DNA from: Salimicrobium halophilum
Lineage (GTDB): Bacteria > Bacillota > Bacilli > Bacillales > Halobacillaceae
Length of the DNA stretch: 64,000 bases
Direction: 5' to 3'
Assembly: GCF_900100295.1 (NCBI RefSeq)
Contig: NZ_FNEV01000001.1
Location: 124,001-188,000, forward strand
A program made the position numbers and the translations under genes. Position 1 is the first letter of the stretch. Every line of letters begins with the position of its first letter. Shown piece after piece: positions 1-8,645 of the stretch. A model generated the notes under the pieces. The model was not told the DNA's origin, made no database searches, and was given only the letters and a program-made list of their open reading frames with translations.

Positions 1-489
1 GGAGATGTAAAAAGGATCGTGTTGACCCGTCCGGCTGTCGAAGCGGGAGAAAGTCTCGGGTTTCTACCGGGGGATCTGAAGGAGAAAGTGGATCCTTACT
101 TACGTCCCCTTTATGATTCACTTCACGACGTGTTCGGTACGGAGCATACAGCCAGACTTATCGAGAGAGGAACCATTGAAATCGCTCCTCTCGCTTACAT
201 GAGAGGCCGTACGCTCGATGATGCATTCGCATTGCTCGATGAGGCACAGAATACAACGCCGGAGCAGATGAAAATGTTCTTGACGAGACTCGGCTTCGGT
301 TCCAAGATGATCATCACGGGTGATATCACTCAGGTCGATTTGCCTAAAGGAGTCACCTCCGGACTGAAAGTGGCTGAACAGAAGCTTTCGAATGTGAAAG
401 GAAGTTCCTTTATCCACTTGGATGAGACAGATGTCGTAAGGCACCCGCTTGTACAGCGAATCATTGATGCCTATGAGCAGAACGAGTAA
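1..489 (+). CDS. phoH: PhoH family ATPase, C-terminal part (5' end outside window)
   Basis: The reading frame is open from the first base, so the gene begins upstream. The visible part is the C-terminal half of a PhoH-type P-loop ATPase. It holds the conserved stretch [18 protein letters not shown], the Walker B-like LLDEAQN and the sensor-like [13 protein letters not shown]. PhoH proteins are cytoplasmic NTPases linked to RNA metabolism, and in Bacillus phoH sits directly before ybeY, as here. The ybeY start lies 13 bp downstream, so the two are probably co-transcribed. The Walker A region is not in the window. Confidence 0.93.
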   Translation, partial: GDVKRIVLTRPAVEAGESLGFLPGDLKEKVDPYLRPLYDSLHDVFGTEHTARLIERGTIEIAPLAYMRGRTLDDAFALLDEAQNTTPEQMKMFLTRLGFGSKMIITGDITQVDLPKGVTSGLKVAEQKLSNVKGSSFIHLDETDVVRHPLVQRIIDAYEQNE

Positions 490-502
490 CGGAGGGGTAT
501 GT

Positions 503-973
503 ATGCTTAAAATTGATTTTCATGATGAGACGAACTCGATTGATGAAGCTTTTGTAGATCTGATACAGCGAGTATTAGCTTTCGCAGCAGAAAAAGAGGG
601 TGTGATCGGTGATACGGAAATTTCCGTCACGTTTGTGAATAACACGCAGATTCAGGAATTGAACAGAAATTATCGCCAAAAAGATAAACCGACGGACGTG
701 TTATCGTTTCCTATGGAGGAGCCCGGAGAAGAAGAATTGGATATACATGATGAGGAATTGCCGCGGATGCTCGGGGATATCGTGATATCCGTCGATAAAG
801 CAGAGGAGCAGGCCGGAGAGTATAACCACTCCCTCGAACGCGAATTTTCGTTCCTGGCTTTGCATAGCCTGTTGCATCTGCTCGGGTACGACCATATGGA
901 AGAAAAAGAAGAAAAAGAGATGTTCCAAAGGCAAGAGGATATTTTACATGAGTTCGGCCTCGAAAGATCCTAA
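503..973 (+). CDS. ybeY: Endoribonuclease YbeY (rRNA maturation factor)
   Basis: YbeY is a zinc-dependent single-strand endoribonuclease used in 16S rRNA 3' end maturation and ribosome quality control. The metal-binding signature is near the C-terminus as HSLLHLLGYDH, with three histidines. The conserved TDVLSFP segment lies in the middle. I chose ATG 503, giving 156 aa, because GGAGGGG lies just upstream at about 491-497. A longer in-frame reading from 449 would run deep into phoH. The 3' end overlaps dgkA by 26 bp, which suggests translational coupling. Confidence 0.95.
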   Translation: MLKIDFHDETNSIDEAFVDLIQRVLAFAAEKEGVIGDTEISVTFVNNTQIQELNRNYRQKDKPTDVLSFPMEEPGEEELDIHDEELPRMLGDIVISVDKAEEQAGEYNHSLEREFSFLALHSLLHLLGYDHMEEKEEKEMFQRQEDILHEFGLERS

Positions 974-1316
974 AGGAAAGAAGTGGATCGGCTTCCGCTT
1001 CGCTATTTCCGGGTTGATCGAGATGATCCGGAAAGAAAGAAACCTCAAAATTCATCTCGGTGCGTCCGTAATGGTAGTGCTTTCAGGGGTTTATTTTTCT
1101 GTTTCTGCTATGGAATGGGCCATCCTTTTTCTGACGATTGCCCTGGTAACTTCGCTTGAAGTGATGAATTCTGTCGTGGAGCGTGTGATGGATTTTATCC
1201 ACCCTGCCTACCATGACAGGGTGAAAGTCATCAAAGATGCAGCTGCCGGAGCTGTACTGATCGCTGCCATTTTTGCAGTCCTGATCGCTATTGTCATATT
1301 TGTACCAAAATTATAA
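948..1316 (+). CDS. dgkA: Diacylglycerol kinase family protein (undecaprenol kinase type)
   Basis: This small integral membrane kinase has 122 aa and about three membrane helices. The family signature is visible as [14 protein letters not shown] followed by [15 protein letters not shown]. In Gram-positive bacteria DgkA homologues phosphorylate undecaprenol, recycling the lipid carrier for wall synthesis, rather than diacylglycerol. The start overlaps the ybeY end. In B. subtilis a cytidine deaminase gene (cdd) separates dgkA from era. Here era follows after 16 bp and no cdd is present. Confidence 0.93.
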   Translation: MSSASKDPKGKKWIGFRFAISGLIEMIRKERNLKIHLGASVMVVLSGVYFSVSAMEWAILFLTIALVTSLEVMNSVVERVMDFIHPAYHDRVKVIKDAAAGAVLIAAIFAVLIAIVIFVPKL

Positions 1317-1332
1317 CGCTGGAGGAACGTAC

Positions 1333-2235
1333 ATGTCAGAAATTTTCAAGTCCGGGTTCGCGGCTATAGTCGGGCGGCCGAACGTCGGAAAGTCAACATT
1401 CATGAACCGGGTGATCGGAGAGAAGATCGCTATCATGAGTGACAAAGCCCAAACGACGAGAAACAAAATCCAGGGGGTGTACACCGATGAAGAGAGCCAG
1501 ATCGTCTTCATCGACACCCCGGGAATCCATAAGCCGAAGCACAAGCTCGGCAATTACATGGTGCATGCTGCGGAACAATCGTTCAATGAAGTGGATATCG
1601 TTCTGTTCATGATCGATGCAGAGCAAGGATACGGCAGAGGCGATCAATTCATCATCGATCGCCTGAAGCAGACGGATCAGCCGGTTTACCTGATCATCAA
1701 TAAGATCGACCGTGTGCATCCGGATGACCTGATGACGCTTATAGAACAGTACAAGGAATTAATGGAATTCGCTGAGATCATTCCTATTTCCGCCCTCGAA
1801 GGGAATAACGTTACTCACCTTCTAGACGTCATCAAAGGACAACTCGAAGAAGGTCCGCAATACTATCCGGACGACCATATTACGGATCACCCTGAGCGGT
1901 TTGTCATCAGTGAATTCATCCGGGAGAAAGTGCTTCATTTGACTCGCGAAGAGATACCACATTCGATTGCTGTTGTGATCGAAGGTATGGAAGAGCAGGA
2001 GGATGGATCGATTCATGTGCAGGCTGCGATTATTGTCGAAAGGAAGTCTCAAAAAGGGATCATCATCGGCAAACAAGGGAGTATGCTGAAGGAAGTCGGC
2101 ACTAGAGCCAGGAAGGATATCGAGTCGCTCTTAGGCAGCAAAGTATACTTGGAGCTATGGGTAAAAGTGCAGAAAGACTGGCGGAACCGTGCCATCGATT
2201 TGAATGACTTCGGTTATCGGGACGATGAGTATTAG
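1333..2235 (+). CDS. era: GTPase Era, ribosome assembly
   Basis: Era binds the 3' end of 16S rRNA and promotes 30S maturation. The G domain shows G1 [10 protein letters not shown]3 DTPGIHKP and G4 NKID. The C-terminal KH RNA-binding domain carries [15 protein letters not shown]. The length of 300 aa is normal for the family. ATG 1333 is chosen because GGAGG lies at 1321-1325 with suitable spacing; an in-frame extension to 1291 lies inside dgkA. Confidence 0.97.
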   Translation: MSEIFKSGFAAIVGRPNVGKSTFMNRVIGEKIAIMSDKAQTTRNKIQGVYTDEESQIVFIDTPGIHKPKHKLGNYMVHAAEQSFNEVDIVLFMIDAEQGYGRGDQFIIDRLKQTDQPVYLIINKIDRVHPDDLMTLIEQYKELMEFAEIIPISALEGNNVTHLLDVIKGQLEEGPQYYPDDHITDHPERFVISEFIREKVLHLTREEIPHSIAVVIEGMEEQEDGSIHVQAAIIVERKSQKGIIIGKQGSMLKEVGTRARKDIESLLGSKVYLELWVKVQKDWRNRAIDLNDFGYRDDEY

Positions 2236-2329
2236 ATGGAAAATATTATTACTCATGAAACATCGATTTAAACAAACGCTAAGTATGTAAGCTCGTACTA
2301 ATCAACTGAAGAAAAGGAGGCGGTTTTCT

Positions 2330-2431
2330 GTGCAGGACATCTCTTGGAATGTGTTTAGGCATACAGGAAACATTGAGACCTACTTATTGATGAAAGAGCT
2401 TGAAGAATCGACAGATGAAGAAGACCAGTAG
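2330..2431 (+). CDS. yqzL: YqzL family small protein
   Basis: A 33-residue ORF with a GTG start, preceded by a strong ribosome site AAAGGAGG (2313-2320). The product contains TGNIETYLLMKELEE, which matches the small YqzL family found between era and recO in Bacillus. Its function is unknown. The position, spacing and ribosome site all support a real gene, although it is far below usual length cutoffs. Confidence 0.82.
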   Translation: MQDISWNVFRHTGNIETYLLMKELEESTDEEDQ

Positions 2432-2443
2432 GAAAAAAAGCAG

Positions 2444-3196
2444 GTGGCTGTTTTGTTAGAAAAGGTAGAGGGAGTTGTCATAAGAACAAGTGATTACGGG
2501 GAAACACACAAGATCATTACGCTTTGGACGAGGGAAAAAGGGAAAATCAGCGTTATTGCCCGCGGAGCGAAGAAACCTAAGAGCAGAATGAGCTCTGTTA
2601 CTCAGCCTTTCATTTACGGTAATTATCTGATTTATATAGGCAAAGGAATGGGGTCGATGTCTCAAGGAGAAGTCATCGATTCTTTTCGTTCGGTTCGGGA
2701 AGATATCGTAAAAGCCGGCTACAGCTCTTTTGCGTGTGAACTTGCTGATAAGCTCCTCGAGGAAAGAGAACCGGATCCCTTTTTATTTGAACAATTACTT
2801 ACAACGATCACTTATATCGATGAAGGTCGTGACCCCGATATTGTCACTATGATCTTCGAGTTGAAGATTTATCGGAAAGCCGGATTTGCCCCCGTATTGT
2901 CCCGGTGCATCAACTGCGGCAGAGAAGAAGGCCCTTTCGCTTTTTCCGTGAGAGAAGGCGGCTATCTATGTGGGCGTTGCAAATATCTGGATTCTTCCGC
3001 TTACCCTCTTTCAGAAAGGTTTGGTAAATTATTGCCACTCCTTGCAGAAATGGATGTGAAACGGCTGGGGAACGTCTCTATGAAGAAAGAGAACAAAGAA
3101 AAGTTACGCCAGCTGCTGGATCAGTATTATGAGCAATACGGTGGATATTTCTTGAAATCGCGTAAGTTTTTGAAGCAATTGGACCGGTTTTATTGA
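2444..3196 (+). CDS. recO: DNA repair protein RecO
   Basis: RecO anneals single strands and loads RecA with RecF and RecR in gap repair. This 250-aa protein has an N-terminal OB fold (EGVVIRTSDYGETHKIITL) and a zinc-finger region with two cysteine pairs, CINC and CGRC, around residues 150-175. The start is GTG 2444, 12 bp after the yqzL stop, with only a weak ribosome site. The stop codon at 3194-3196 lies inside the -35 element of the glyQ promoter. Confidence 0.95.
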   Translation: MAVLLEKVEGVVIRTSDYGETHKIITLWTREKGKISVIARGAKKPKSRMSSVTQPFIYGNYLIYIGKGMGSMSQGEVIDSFRSVREDIVKAGYSSFACELADKLLEEREPDPFLFEQLLTTITYIDEGRDPDIVTMIFELKIYRKAGFAPVLSRCINCGREEGPFAFSVREGGYLCGRCKYLDSSAYPLSERFGKLLPLLAEMDVKRLGNVSMKKENKEKLRQLLDQYYEQYGGYFLKSRKFLKQLDRFY

Positions 3197-3222
3197 CAAA
3201 GGAAACGGTCATTAGGTATGCT
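3193..3222 (+). promoter_or_regulatory. Sigma-A promoter of the glyQS T-box leader
   Basis: A perfect -35 TTGACA at 3193-3198 is followed 18 bp later by TATGCT at 3217-3222. The -35 overlaps the recO stop codon. It is well placed to drive the T-box leader. Confidence 0.7.
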
Positions 3223-3228
3223 TTCATA

Positions 3229-3441
3229 TATCAATATACGTTGCGTGGAAGGAAAGTAGTACCCGGATGAATAGAAATCCCAAGCGAGTCTGTGTTGGTG
3301 TGAGACAGATGGTTTCTCCCGGGGAAGGCACTCCTGAGCAATTCCAGGAAAGTGGTCAATGCTGAATGGTATTGGCAAGTAGGGTGGAACCGCGGAAATC
3401 CCGTCCCTATGTCATTGCGACATAGGGACGGGATTTTTTTG
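3229..3441 (+). promoter_or_regulatory. Glycine T-box leader of glyQS
   Basis: T-box leaders sense uncharged tRNA and control transcription read-through. The antiterminator signature AGGGTGGAACCGCGG lies at 3381-3395, right before a terminator hairpin. The upstream part has a Stem I-like AAGCGAG and a GTTGGTGTGAGACAG loop region. By alignment from memory with the B. subtilis glyQS leader, the specifier would be GGC at 3327-3329, in the context GAAGGCACTCCTGAGCAA. It directly precedes glyQ, so the amino acid assignment is firm, while the exact specifier position is inferred. Confidence 0.93.
3397..3440 (+). terminator. T-box terminator hairpin
   Basis: A stem of about 17 bp (ATCCCGTCCCTATGTC and its complement) closes a five-base loop and runs into a T tract at 3434-3440. 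It is mutually exclusive with the antiterminator. Confidence 0.9.
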
Positions 3442-3483
3442 CTTATTGCGTCCTTTACTACGAGATAACAGGAGGGAAATCGT

Positions 3484-4371
3484 ATGGATATACAAACGAT
3501 GATTTTAACACTTCAGAAACATTGGTCGGATCAGGGCTGTATCCTCATGCAGGCATATGATACAGAAAAAGGAGCGGGGACGATGTCTCCGATGACGCTG
3601 CTCAGAAGTCTCGGACCGGAGCCCTGGAATGTGGCTTATGTAGAACCTTCACGCAGACCGGCTGACGGAAGATACGGAGAAAACCCGAACAGACTCTATC
3701 AGCACCATCAATTCCAGGTCATCATGAAGCCTTCTCCGGATAATATCCAGGAAATTTATTTAGAATCGCTGAAAGCTTTGGGGATCGATCCGAAACAGCA
3801 CGATATCCGTTTTGTCGAAGACAATTGGGAGAACCCGACCCTCGGAGCTGCTGGTCTTGGATGGGAAGTGTGGCTGGACGGAATGGAAATCACCCAATTT
3901 ACATACTTCCAGCAAATCGGAGGTCTGGAGGCGAAGCCTGTTTCTGCTGAGATCACGTATGGTATTGAACGTCTGGCTTCTTATATCCAGGATAAAGAAA
4001 ACGTGTTCGACCTGGAATGGACGAATGGGGTGACTGTCGGAGATATCTTCTCTCAACCTGAGTATGAACATTCGGTCTATACGTTCGAAGAATCCGATGA
4101 ACAGATGCTTTTTGATTTGTTCACCACTTATGAAAAAGAAGCTGAGAAACTGATGGAGAAAGACCTTGTCTTCCCGGCATACGATTATGTTCTTAAGTGT
4201 TCTCACACGTTCAATTTACTTGATGCAAAGGGTGTGATTTCTGTAACGGAACGTACCGGTTATATCGGAAGAGTGAGGAAACTCGCGAGAAAAATCGCCA
4301 AGACCTACGTAGAAAAACGGGAAGAGCTAGGTTTTCCTATGCTGGAAGAGGAGGAATCATCTCATGAATAA
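3484..4371 (+). CDS. glyQ: Glycyl-tRNA synthetase alpha subunit
   Basis: This is the catalytic alpha subunit of the heterotetrameric bacterial GlyRS, which charges tRNA-Gly. It has 295 aa, the normal length, and conserved stretches such as [20 protein letters not shown] and [19 protein letters not shown] (class II active-site region). The ATG has an upstream GGAGGG. The gene overlaps glyS by 8 bp, consistent with coupled production of equal amounts of the two subunits. Expression is controlled by the T-box. Confidence 0.98.
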   Translation: MDIQTMILTLQKHWSDQGCILMQAYDTEKGAGTMSPMTLLRSLGPEPWNVAYVEPSRRPADGRYGENPNRLYQHHQFQVIMKPSPDNIQEIYLESLKALGIDPKQHDIRFVEDNWENPTLGAAGLGWEVWLDGMEITQFTYFQQIGGLEAKPVSAEITYGIERLASYIQDKENVFDLEWTNGVTVGDIFSQPEYEHSVYTFEESDEQMLFDLFTTYEKEAEKLMEKDLVFPAYDYVLKCSHTFNLLDAKGVISVTERTGYIGRVRKLARKIAKTYVEKREELGFPMLEEEESSHE

Positions 4372-6445
4372 ACAGGCACTTTTTGAAATCGGGCTGGAAG
4401 AACTGCCGGCTCGGTTCATTGATGACGCAGAAAAGCAGCTTGAAGAGAAAACGGCAGCGTGGCTTCAGAAGAACAGATTGCCGTCTGAGCAATTGACCGT
4501 GTTTTCTACCCCTCGACGACTTGCCGTATTGATTGATGGCTTACCGGAGAAGCAGCCGGATATAGAAGAAAAAGCGAAAGGTCCTGCGAAGCATATCGCC
4601 CTTACAGAAGATGGTGAATGGTCGAAAGCGGCAATCGGTTTCACCAAAGGTCAGGGAAAAAACGTCGATGATATATACTTTGAAGAGATCAAAGGGGTAG
4701 AGTATGTCCATGTCGATAAATATATAGAGGGCGTTTCCACTGAAGCGATTCTACAAGAATTCAAAGATGTGATTCTGTCGCTTACGTTTCCTAAAAACAT
4801 GCGTTGGGGAAATCGATCCTTGAAGTATGTGAGACCTATCCGCTGGCTCGTGGCTCTGTTTGAAGAGGCAGTCATTCCGTTTGAAATCGAGGGAGTAGAA
4901 ACGGGTGCTGGGACGAAAGGACATCGTTTCCTTGGAGAAGAAATCATCCTTAGTCATGCAGGGACGTATGAGTCAGCTCTTAAGGGCCAATATGTCATGG
5001 TAGACCGATCGAAACGTATGGAAGATATCAAGCAGCAGCTCGTGGACTTTCAGCAATCCAAAGGCTGGGACATTCACGAGGACGAAGAATTACTGATGGA
5101 AGTCACCGACCTTGTCGAGTACCCGACGGTGTTCAGCGGCTCGTTTGATGAATCTTTCCTCAAGGTGCCTGATGAAGCTTTGATTACCTCCATGAAAGAA
5201 CATCAGAGGTATTTCCCTGTACATCAGGGCGATGCTCTCCTTCCTTACTTTGTCGGGGTGAGAAACGGAGACGATCAGCATCTCCGTAATGTAGCCAGAG
5301 GAAATGAAAAAGTATTGAGAGCGAGACTCTCAGACGCTCAGTTCTTCTACGAGGAAGATCAGAAGGTTTCCATCGAAGCGAGACTCGAGAAACTGCAGAC
5401 TATTGTTTATCAGGAAGATCTCGGTACACTTGCGGACAAAGTGGCCAGGGTAGAGGATATCGCTTTGTTATTGAGTGATGAACTGTCCGTTTCTGCTGAG
5501 GAGAGAGAACATGTAGAAAGAGCGGCACACATCTCCAAATTCGACCTGGTGACCCAGATGGTCGATGAGTTTACGAATCTCCAGGGAATCATGGGAGAAA
5601 AGTATGCGAAAATCTTCGGAGAGAGTGATGCAGTAGCAGCTGCCATGCGTGAGCAATATATGCCTAAGCAGGCGGGCAGTGCTTCTCCTGAAACGAAAGT
5701 GGGCTCGATCTTAAGCGTTGCAGATAAACTGGACACAATCGTCGGCACCATCGCTATCGGGAACCTGCCATCTGGTTCTCAGGATCCCTATGGCCTCAGA
5801 AGACAAGCATTAGGAATCCTGCAAATCGTCGGAGAGCACGATTGGGAAATCGACGTGACGTCACTTCTCGACCTGGTGATCGATTACTATAAGCAGAAAG
5901 GTCTCGGAACCGTTTCAGAAGAACAACGGAGAGCGGATATTCACGACTTCTTCGATGCAAGAGCTGCTTATTTGTTGAGAAAAGAAGACGTAGAGAGTGA
6001 TATTGTTGAAGCCGTACTCGTTTCCGGAGTGGGCCATTACCCTGTAACGAGACAAAAGGCTATCCTTTTATCCAAGAAACGTAACGACAGTGACTTTCGT
6101 GAGGTCCATGAATCCTTCGGCCGGGTACTAAACATGGCCGGGAAAGCCGAATCCTCCACCGTCGATTCTTCTCTTTTTGAAAAAGAGGAAGAGACCAGAC
6201 TTCATGATGTGCACCTGGATATGGAAAAGGAATTCCGTAATTATCTGGCGACGGCACAGGTGGAAAAAGCGCTGGAAACACTTACCTTGTTAGCTGCGCC
6301 TATTCACGAATTCTTCGATAATATCATGGTAATGACAGAAGACAGTGAAGTGAGGGCGAATCGTTTAGCATTACTGAAAAGCATCGCTGATACCCTTTAT
6401 GTTTTTGCTGACTTCCACGCGGTGCAGTGGAAGCAACACAACTGA
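4364..6445 (+). CDS. glyS: Glycyl-tRNA synthetase beta subunit
   Basis: The 693-aa beta subunit binds tRNA-Gly and is needed for aminoacylation. The N-terminus [13 protein letters not shown] is characteristic. An HD-like middle part contains [20 protein letters not shown], and DPYGLRRQA precedes the C-terminal anticodon-binding domain. It overlaps glyQ by 8 bp. No strong terminator follows, and the next gene, ccpN, has its own upstream TATAAT-like element at about 6481. Confidence 0.98.
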   Translation: MNKQALFEIGLEELPARFIDDAEKQLEEKTAAWLQKNRLPSEQLTVFSTPRRLAVLIDGLPEKQPDIEEKAKGPAKHIALTEDGEWSKAAIGFTKGQGKNVDDIYFEEIKGVEYVHVDKYIEGVSTEAILQEFKDVILSLTFPKNMRWGNRSLKYVRPIRWLVALFEEAVIPFEIEGVETGAGTKGHRFLGEEIILSHAGTYESALKGQYVMVDRSKRMEDIKQQLVDFQQSKGWDIHEDEELLMEVTDLVEYPTVFSGSFDESFLKVPDEALITSMKEHQRYFPVHQGDALLPYFVGVRNGDDQHLRNVARGNEKVLRARLSDAQFFYEEDQKVSIEARLEKLQTIVYQEDLGTLADKVARVEDIALLLSDELSVSAEEREHVERAAHISKFDLVTQMVDEFTNLQGIMGEKYAKIFGESDAVAAAMREQYMPKQAGSASPETKVGSILSVADKLDTIVGTIAIGNLPSGSQDPYGLRRQALGILQIVGEHDWEIDVTSLLDLVIDYYKQKGLGTVSEEQRRADIHDFFDARAAYLLRKEDVESDIVEAVLVSGVGHYPVTRQKAILLSKKRNDSDFREVHESFGRVLNMAGKAESSTVDSSLFEKEEETRLHDVHLDMEKEFRNYLATAQVEKALETLTLLAAPIHEFFDNIMVMTEDSEVRANRLALLKSIADTLYVFADFHAVQWKQHN

Positions 6446-6531
6446 GACCGCCCTTCATTTCCTTTCGGATGAAAATCATATATAATAATAAAGAATAGTA
6501 TGTCATAGTTAGGGGTAAGGGTGGTGAAAGA

Positions 6532-7161
6532 ATGGAACTGTCCAAACGACAAGAGTTTATCATTGAAATCGTTAAGGAACAGGGACCGATCACCGGTGAA
6601 AAGATAGCAGAGCAGCTCGATCTTACAAGAGCTACCCTGCGCCCGGATCTGGCAATTTTAACGATGGCCGGTTACCTTGATGCAAGACCGAGGGTCGGTT
6701 ACTTCTTTACCGGAAAGACCGGCTCGGAATTACTCACCGAGAAACTGAAGAAATTCAAAGTGGGGGATTTTCAGTCTGTCCCCATAGTCGTTGATGAAAA
6801 TGTATCTGCGTATGACGCGATTATAAATATGTTTTTAGAAGACGTAGGCACGATTTTTGTGACGGATCAGCATTCGAAGCTTGTTGGTCTGCTCTCCAGA
6901 AAGGATCTTCTTCGAGCAAGTATAGGAAATCAGGATCTATCATCGGTACCGGTCCACATCATTATGACCCGTATGCCGAATATCGCCTATTGTTCTGCTG
7001 ATGATTTACTTCTCGATGCGGCACAGACTTTGATCGAACGTCAAATTGACGGATTGCCTGTTGTGGAAGAGAAAGAAGATGGCGTAGAGGTTGTAGGCAG
7101 ACTTACGAAGACCAATATCGCCAAGGCTCTCGTTGAATTGGGACGGGATGAACATGTATAA
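6532..7161 (+). CDS. ccpN: Transcriptional repressor CcpN (HTH plus two CBS domains)
   Basis: The 209-aa protein has an N-terminal winged HTH (GEKIAEQLDLTRATLRPDLAIL cut short here; residues 20-45) followed by two CBS domains, with motif GTIFVTDQHSKLVGLLSRKD in the first. CcpN represses the gluconeogenic genes gapB and pckA on glycolytic substrates in B. subtilis, with ATP and ADP as effectors. It is followed by yqfL, the same pair as in B. subtilis, supporting orthology. The start is ATG 6532, with GGTGG and AAAG sequences upstream. Confidence 0.93.
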   Translation: MELSKRQEFIIEIVKEQGPITGEKIAEQLDLTRATLRPDLAILTMAGYLDARPRVGYFFTGKTGSELLTEKLKKFKVGDFQSVPIVVDENVSAYDAIINMFLEDVGTIFVTDQHSKLVGLLSRKDLLRASIGNQDLSSVPVHIIMTRMPNIAYCSADDLLLDAAQTLIERQIDGLPVVEEKEDGVEVVGRLTKTNIAKALVELGRDEHV

Positions 7162-7187
7162 GCAGATAAAGACGGGGAGGAGATAGC

Positions 7188-7991
7188 GTGGTTAAACCGT
7201 TCGTATATATTATGTCGGATTCTGTCGGGGAAACGGCTGAGTTGGTTGTGAAAGCGGCTTTGAGTCAATTCAATGATGGACCTTTCGACGTCCAGAGAAT
7301 TCCGTACATCGAAGATACGGGAACGATTGAAGAAACCTTGTCACAAGCCAAGGAGAATGATGCTCTGATCGGCTTCACCTTAGTTTCTCCTGAATTGAGG
7401 AAATATTTGACGGATAGAGCCTCGGAGGAAGGTGTAGAATGTGTGGATATCATGGGGCCGATGATGGATTCGATGCAAAGGCATTTCAATACGACACCAA
7501 GGCTCGAAGCGGGGCTCGTGCATAAGTTGGATGAAGACTATTTCAAACGTGTCGAGGCTATTGAATTCGCCGTACGCTACGATGACGGTCGTGATCCGAG
7601 AGGAATCAAGAAAGCGGATATTGTTCTTATCGGTGTTTCGCGAACATCCAAAACCCCTCTTTCCCAGTATCTGGCACACAAAAGGTTGAAAGTGGCCAAC
7701 GTGCCGATCGTACCTGAGGTCAAGCCGCCCAAAGAGCTTTTTGAAGTGGATAAACGGCGGTGTATCGGTTTGAAAATAACTCCTGAAAAATTGAATGACA
7801 TCAGAAAAGAACGTCTGAAAGCCCTTGGTCTTGGAGATGAAGCCAGCTATGCGAATCTCGAAAGAATCAGGCAGGAGATTTCGTATTTTGAAAACATCGT
7901 CGACGAAATCGGATGTGAAGTAATCGACGTTTCTCATAAAGCGGTGGAAGAAACAGCGAATATGATCATCCAGACATTCAACAGCAAATAA
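7188..7991 (+). CDS. yqfL: Pyruvate phosphate dikinase regulatory protein family (YqfL)
   Basis: This DUF299 family member is a bifunctional serine/threonine kinase and pyrophosphorylase type regulator of PEP-synthesising dikinases. The P-loop-like motif [11 protein letters not shown] is at about residue 147. It has 267 aa, the usual length. The GTG start at 7188 has GGGGAGG just upstream. It is the second gene of the ccpN operon, and in B. subtilis YqfL acts with CcpN on gluconeogenic gene expression. Which target protein it modifies here is not shown by the window. Confidence 0.92.
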   Translation: MVKPFVYIMSDSVGETAELVVKAALSQFNDGPFDVQRIPYIEDTGTIEETLSQAKENDALIGFTLVSPELRKYLTDRASEEGVECVDIMGPMMDSMQRHFNTTPRLEAGLVHKLDEDYFKRVEAIEFAVRYDDGRDPRGIKKADIVLIGVSRTSKTPLSQYLAHKRLKVANVPIVPEVKPPKELFEVDKRRCIGLKITPEKLNDIRKERLKALGLGDEASYANLERIRQEISYFENIVDEIGCEVIDVSHKAVEETANMIIQTFNSK

Positions 7992-7995
7992 GGAA

Positions 7996-8022
7996 GTCGC
8001 GCTCATAAAAGCGCGGCTTTTT
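7996..8022 (+). terminator. Terminator after ccpN-yqfL
   Basis: The stem GTCGCGCT/AGCGCGGC has a six-base loop and five Ts, directly after the yqfL stop. Confidence 0.75.
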
Positions 8023-8160
8023 CAGGGGGAGAAACAAAAGAATGGCGTTTTCCTCCTCAATCCTATACAATAGACTGTTGTGGAAACGTCCCTATTTATC
8101 AGAAAAATAAAACATTCGAAAGAAAGCAGGAATTCTTCAGAATCTGTAGAAATTAGAATT

Positions 8161-8616
8161 ATGTCAAAAAATGCGACTACCATATGGGTCGATGCGGATA
8201 GCTGCCCAGTAAAAGAAGAAATCAAAAACATGACTGAAAGAAAACCTGTGAATGTCCGGTTCATCGCTAGTTATGATCACTACACTCCATTTCATGGAGA
8301 GGAATGGACATTTGTTGAAAAGGGACAGGATGCCGTCGATCTCTATATCCTGAATCGCGCATCAGAAGCTGATATAGCTATCACTCAGGACTTATCTCTT
8401 GCCTCTTTACTTTTGGAGAGAGGGGTTTATGTTCTGACACCGAGAGGTAAACTGATTAAAAGCTATGAAATAGAGTCGATCATGCATTCGAAGTATATAA
8501 GAATGAAAGAGAAAAGGCAGGGAAAGTACGGGAAAGGACCTTCTGCACTCACGAAAGAAGACCGGCAACTTTTCAAAAAGGAATTCTCGTCTCTGCTGGA
8601 AGAATCTATTTCTTAA
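8161..8616 (+). CDS. yqxD: YaiI/YqxD family protein (DUF188)
   Basis: A 151-aa protein of the UPF0178 family, a PIN-like fold with acidic conserved residues. The hallmark VDADSCPVKEEI is near the N-terminus, and ITQDLSLASLLLERG is in the middle. The family has no settled function. yqxD lies directly upstream of dnaG in Bacillus, as here. I chose ATG 8161, right before SKNATTIWVDADSCP. An in-frame start at 8080 would add 27 residues lacking family similarity. No strong ribosome site precedes either start. Confidence 0.88.
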   Translation: MSKNATTIWVDADSCPVKEEIKNMTERKPVNVRFIASYDHYTPFHGEEWTFVEKGQDAVDLYILNRASEADIAITQDLSLASLLLERGVYVLTPRGKLIKSYEIESIMHSKYIRMKEKRQGKYGKGPSALTKEDRQLFKKEFSSLLEESIS

Positions 8617-8645
8617 AACAATTCAAAAGAGTGCTGGTGATGGAT

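Noticed and set aside
7380-8006. 208-aa open frame on the minus strand opposite yqfL
   Set aside because: Antisense to yqfL, rich in Phe, His and Arg as shadows are, and crossing the yqfL terminator.
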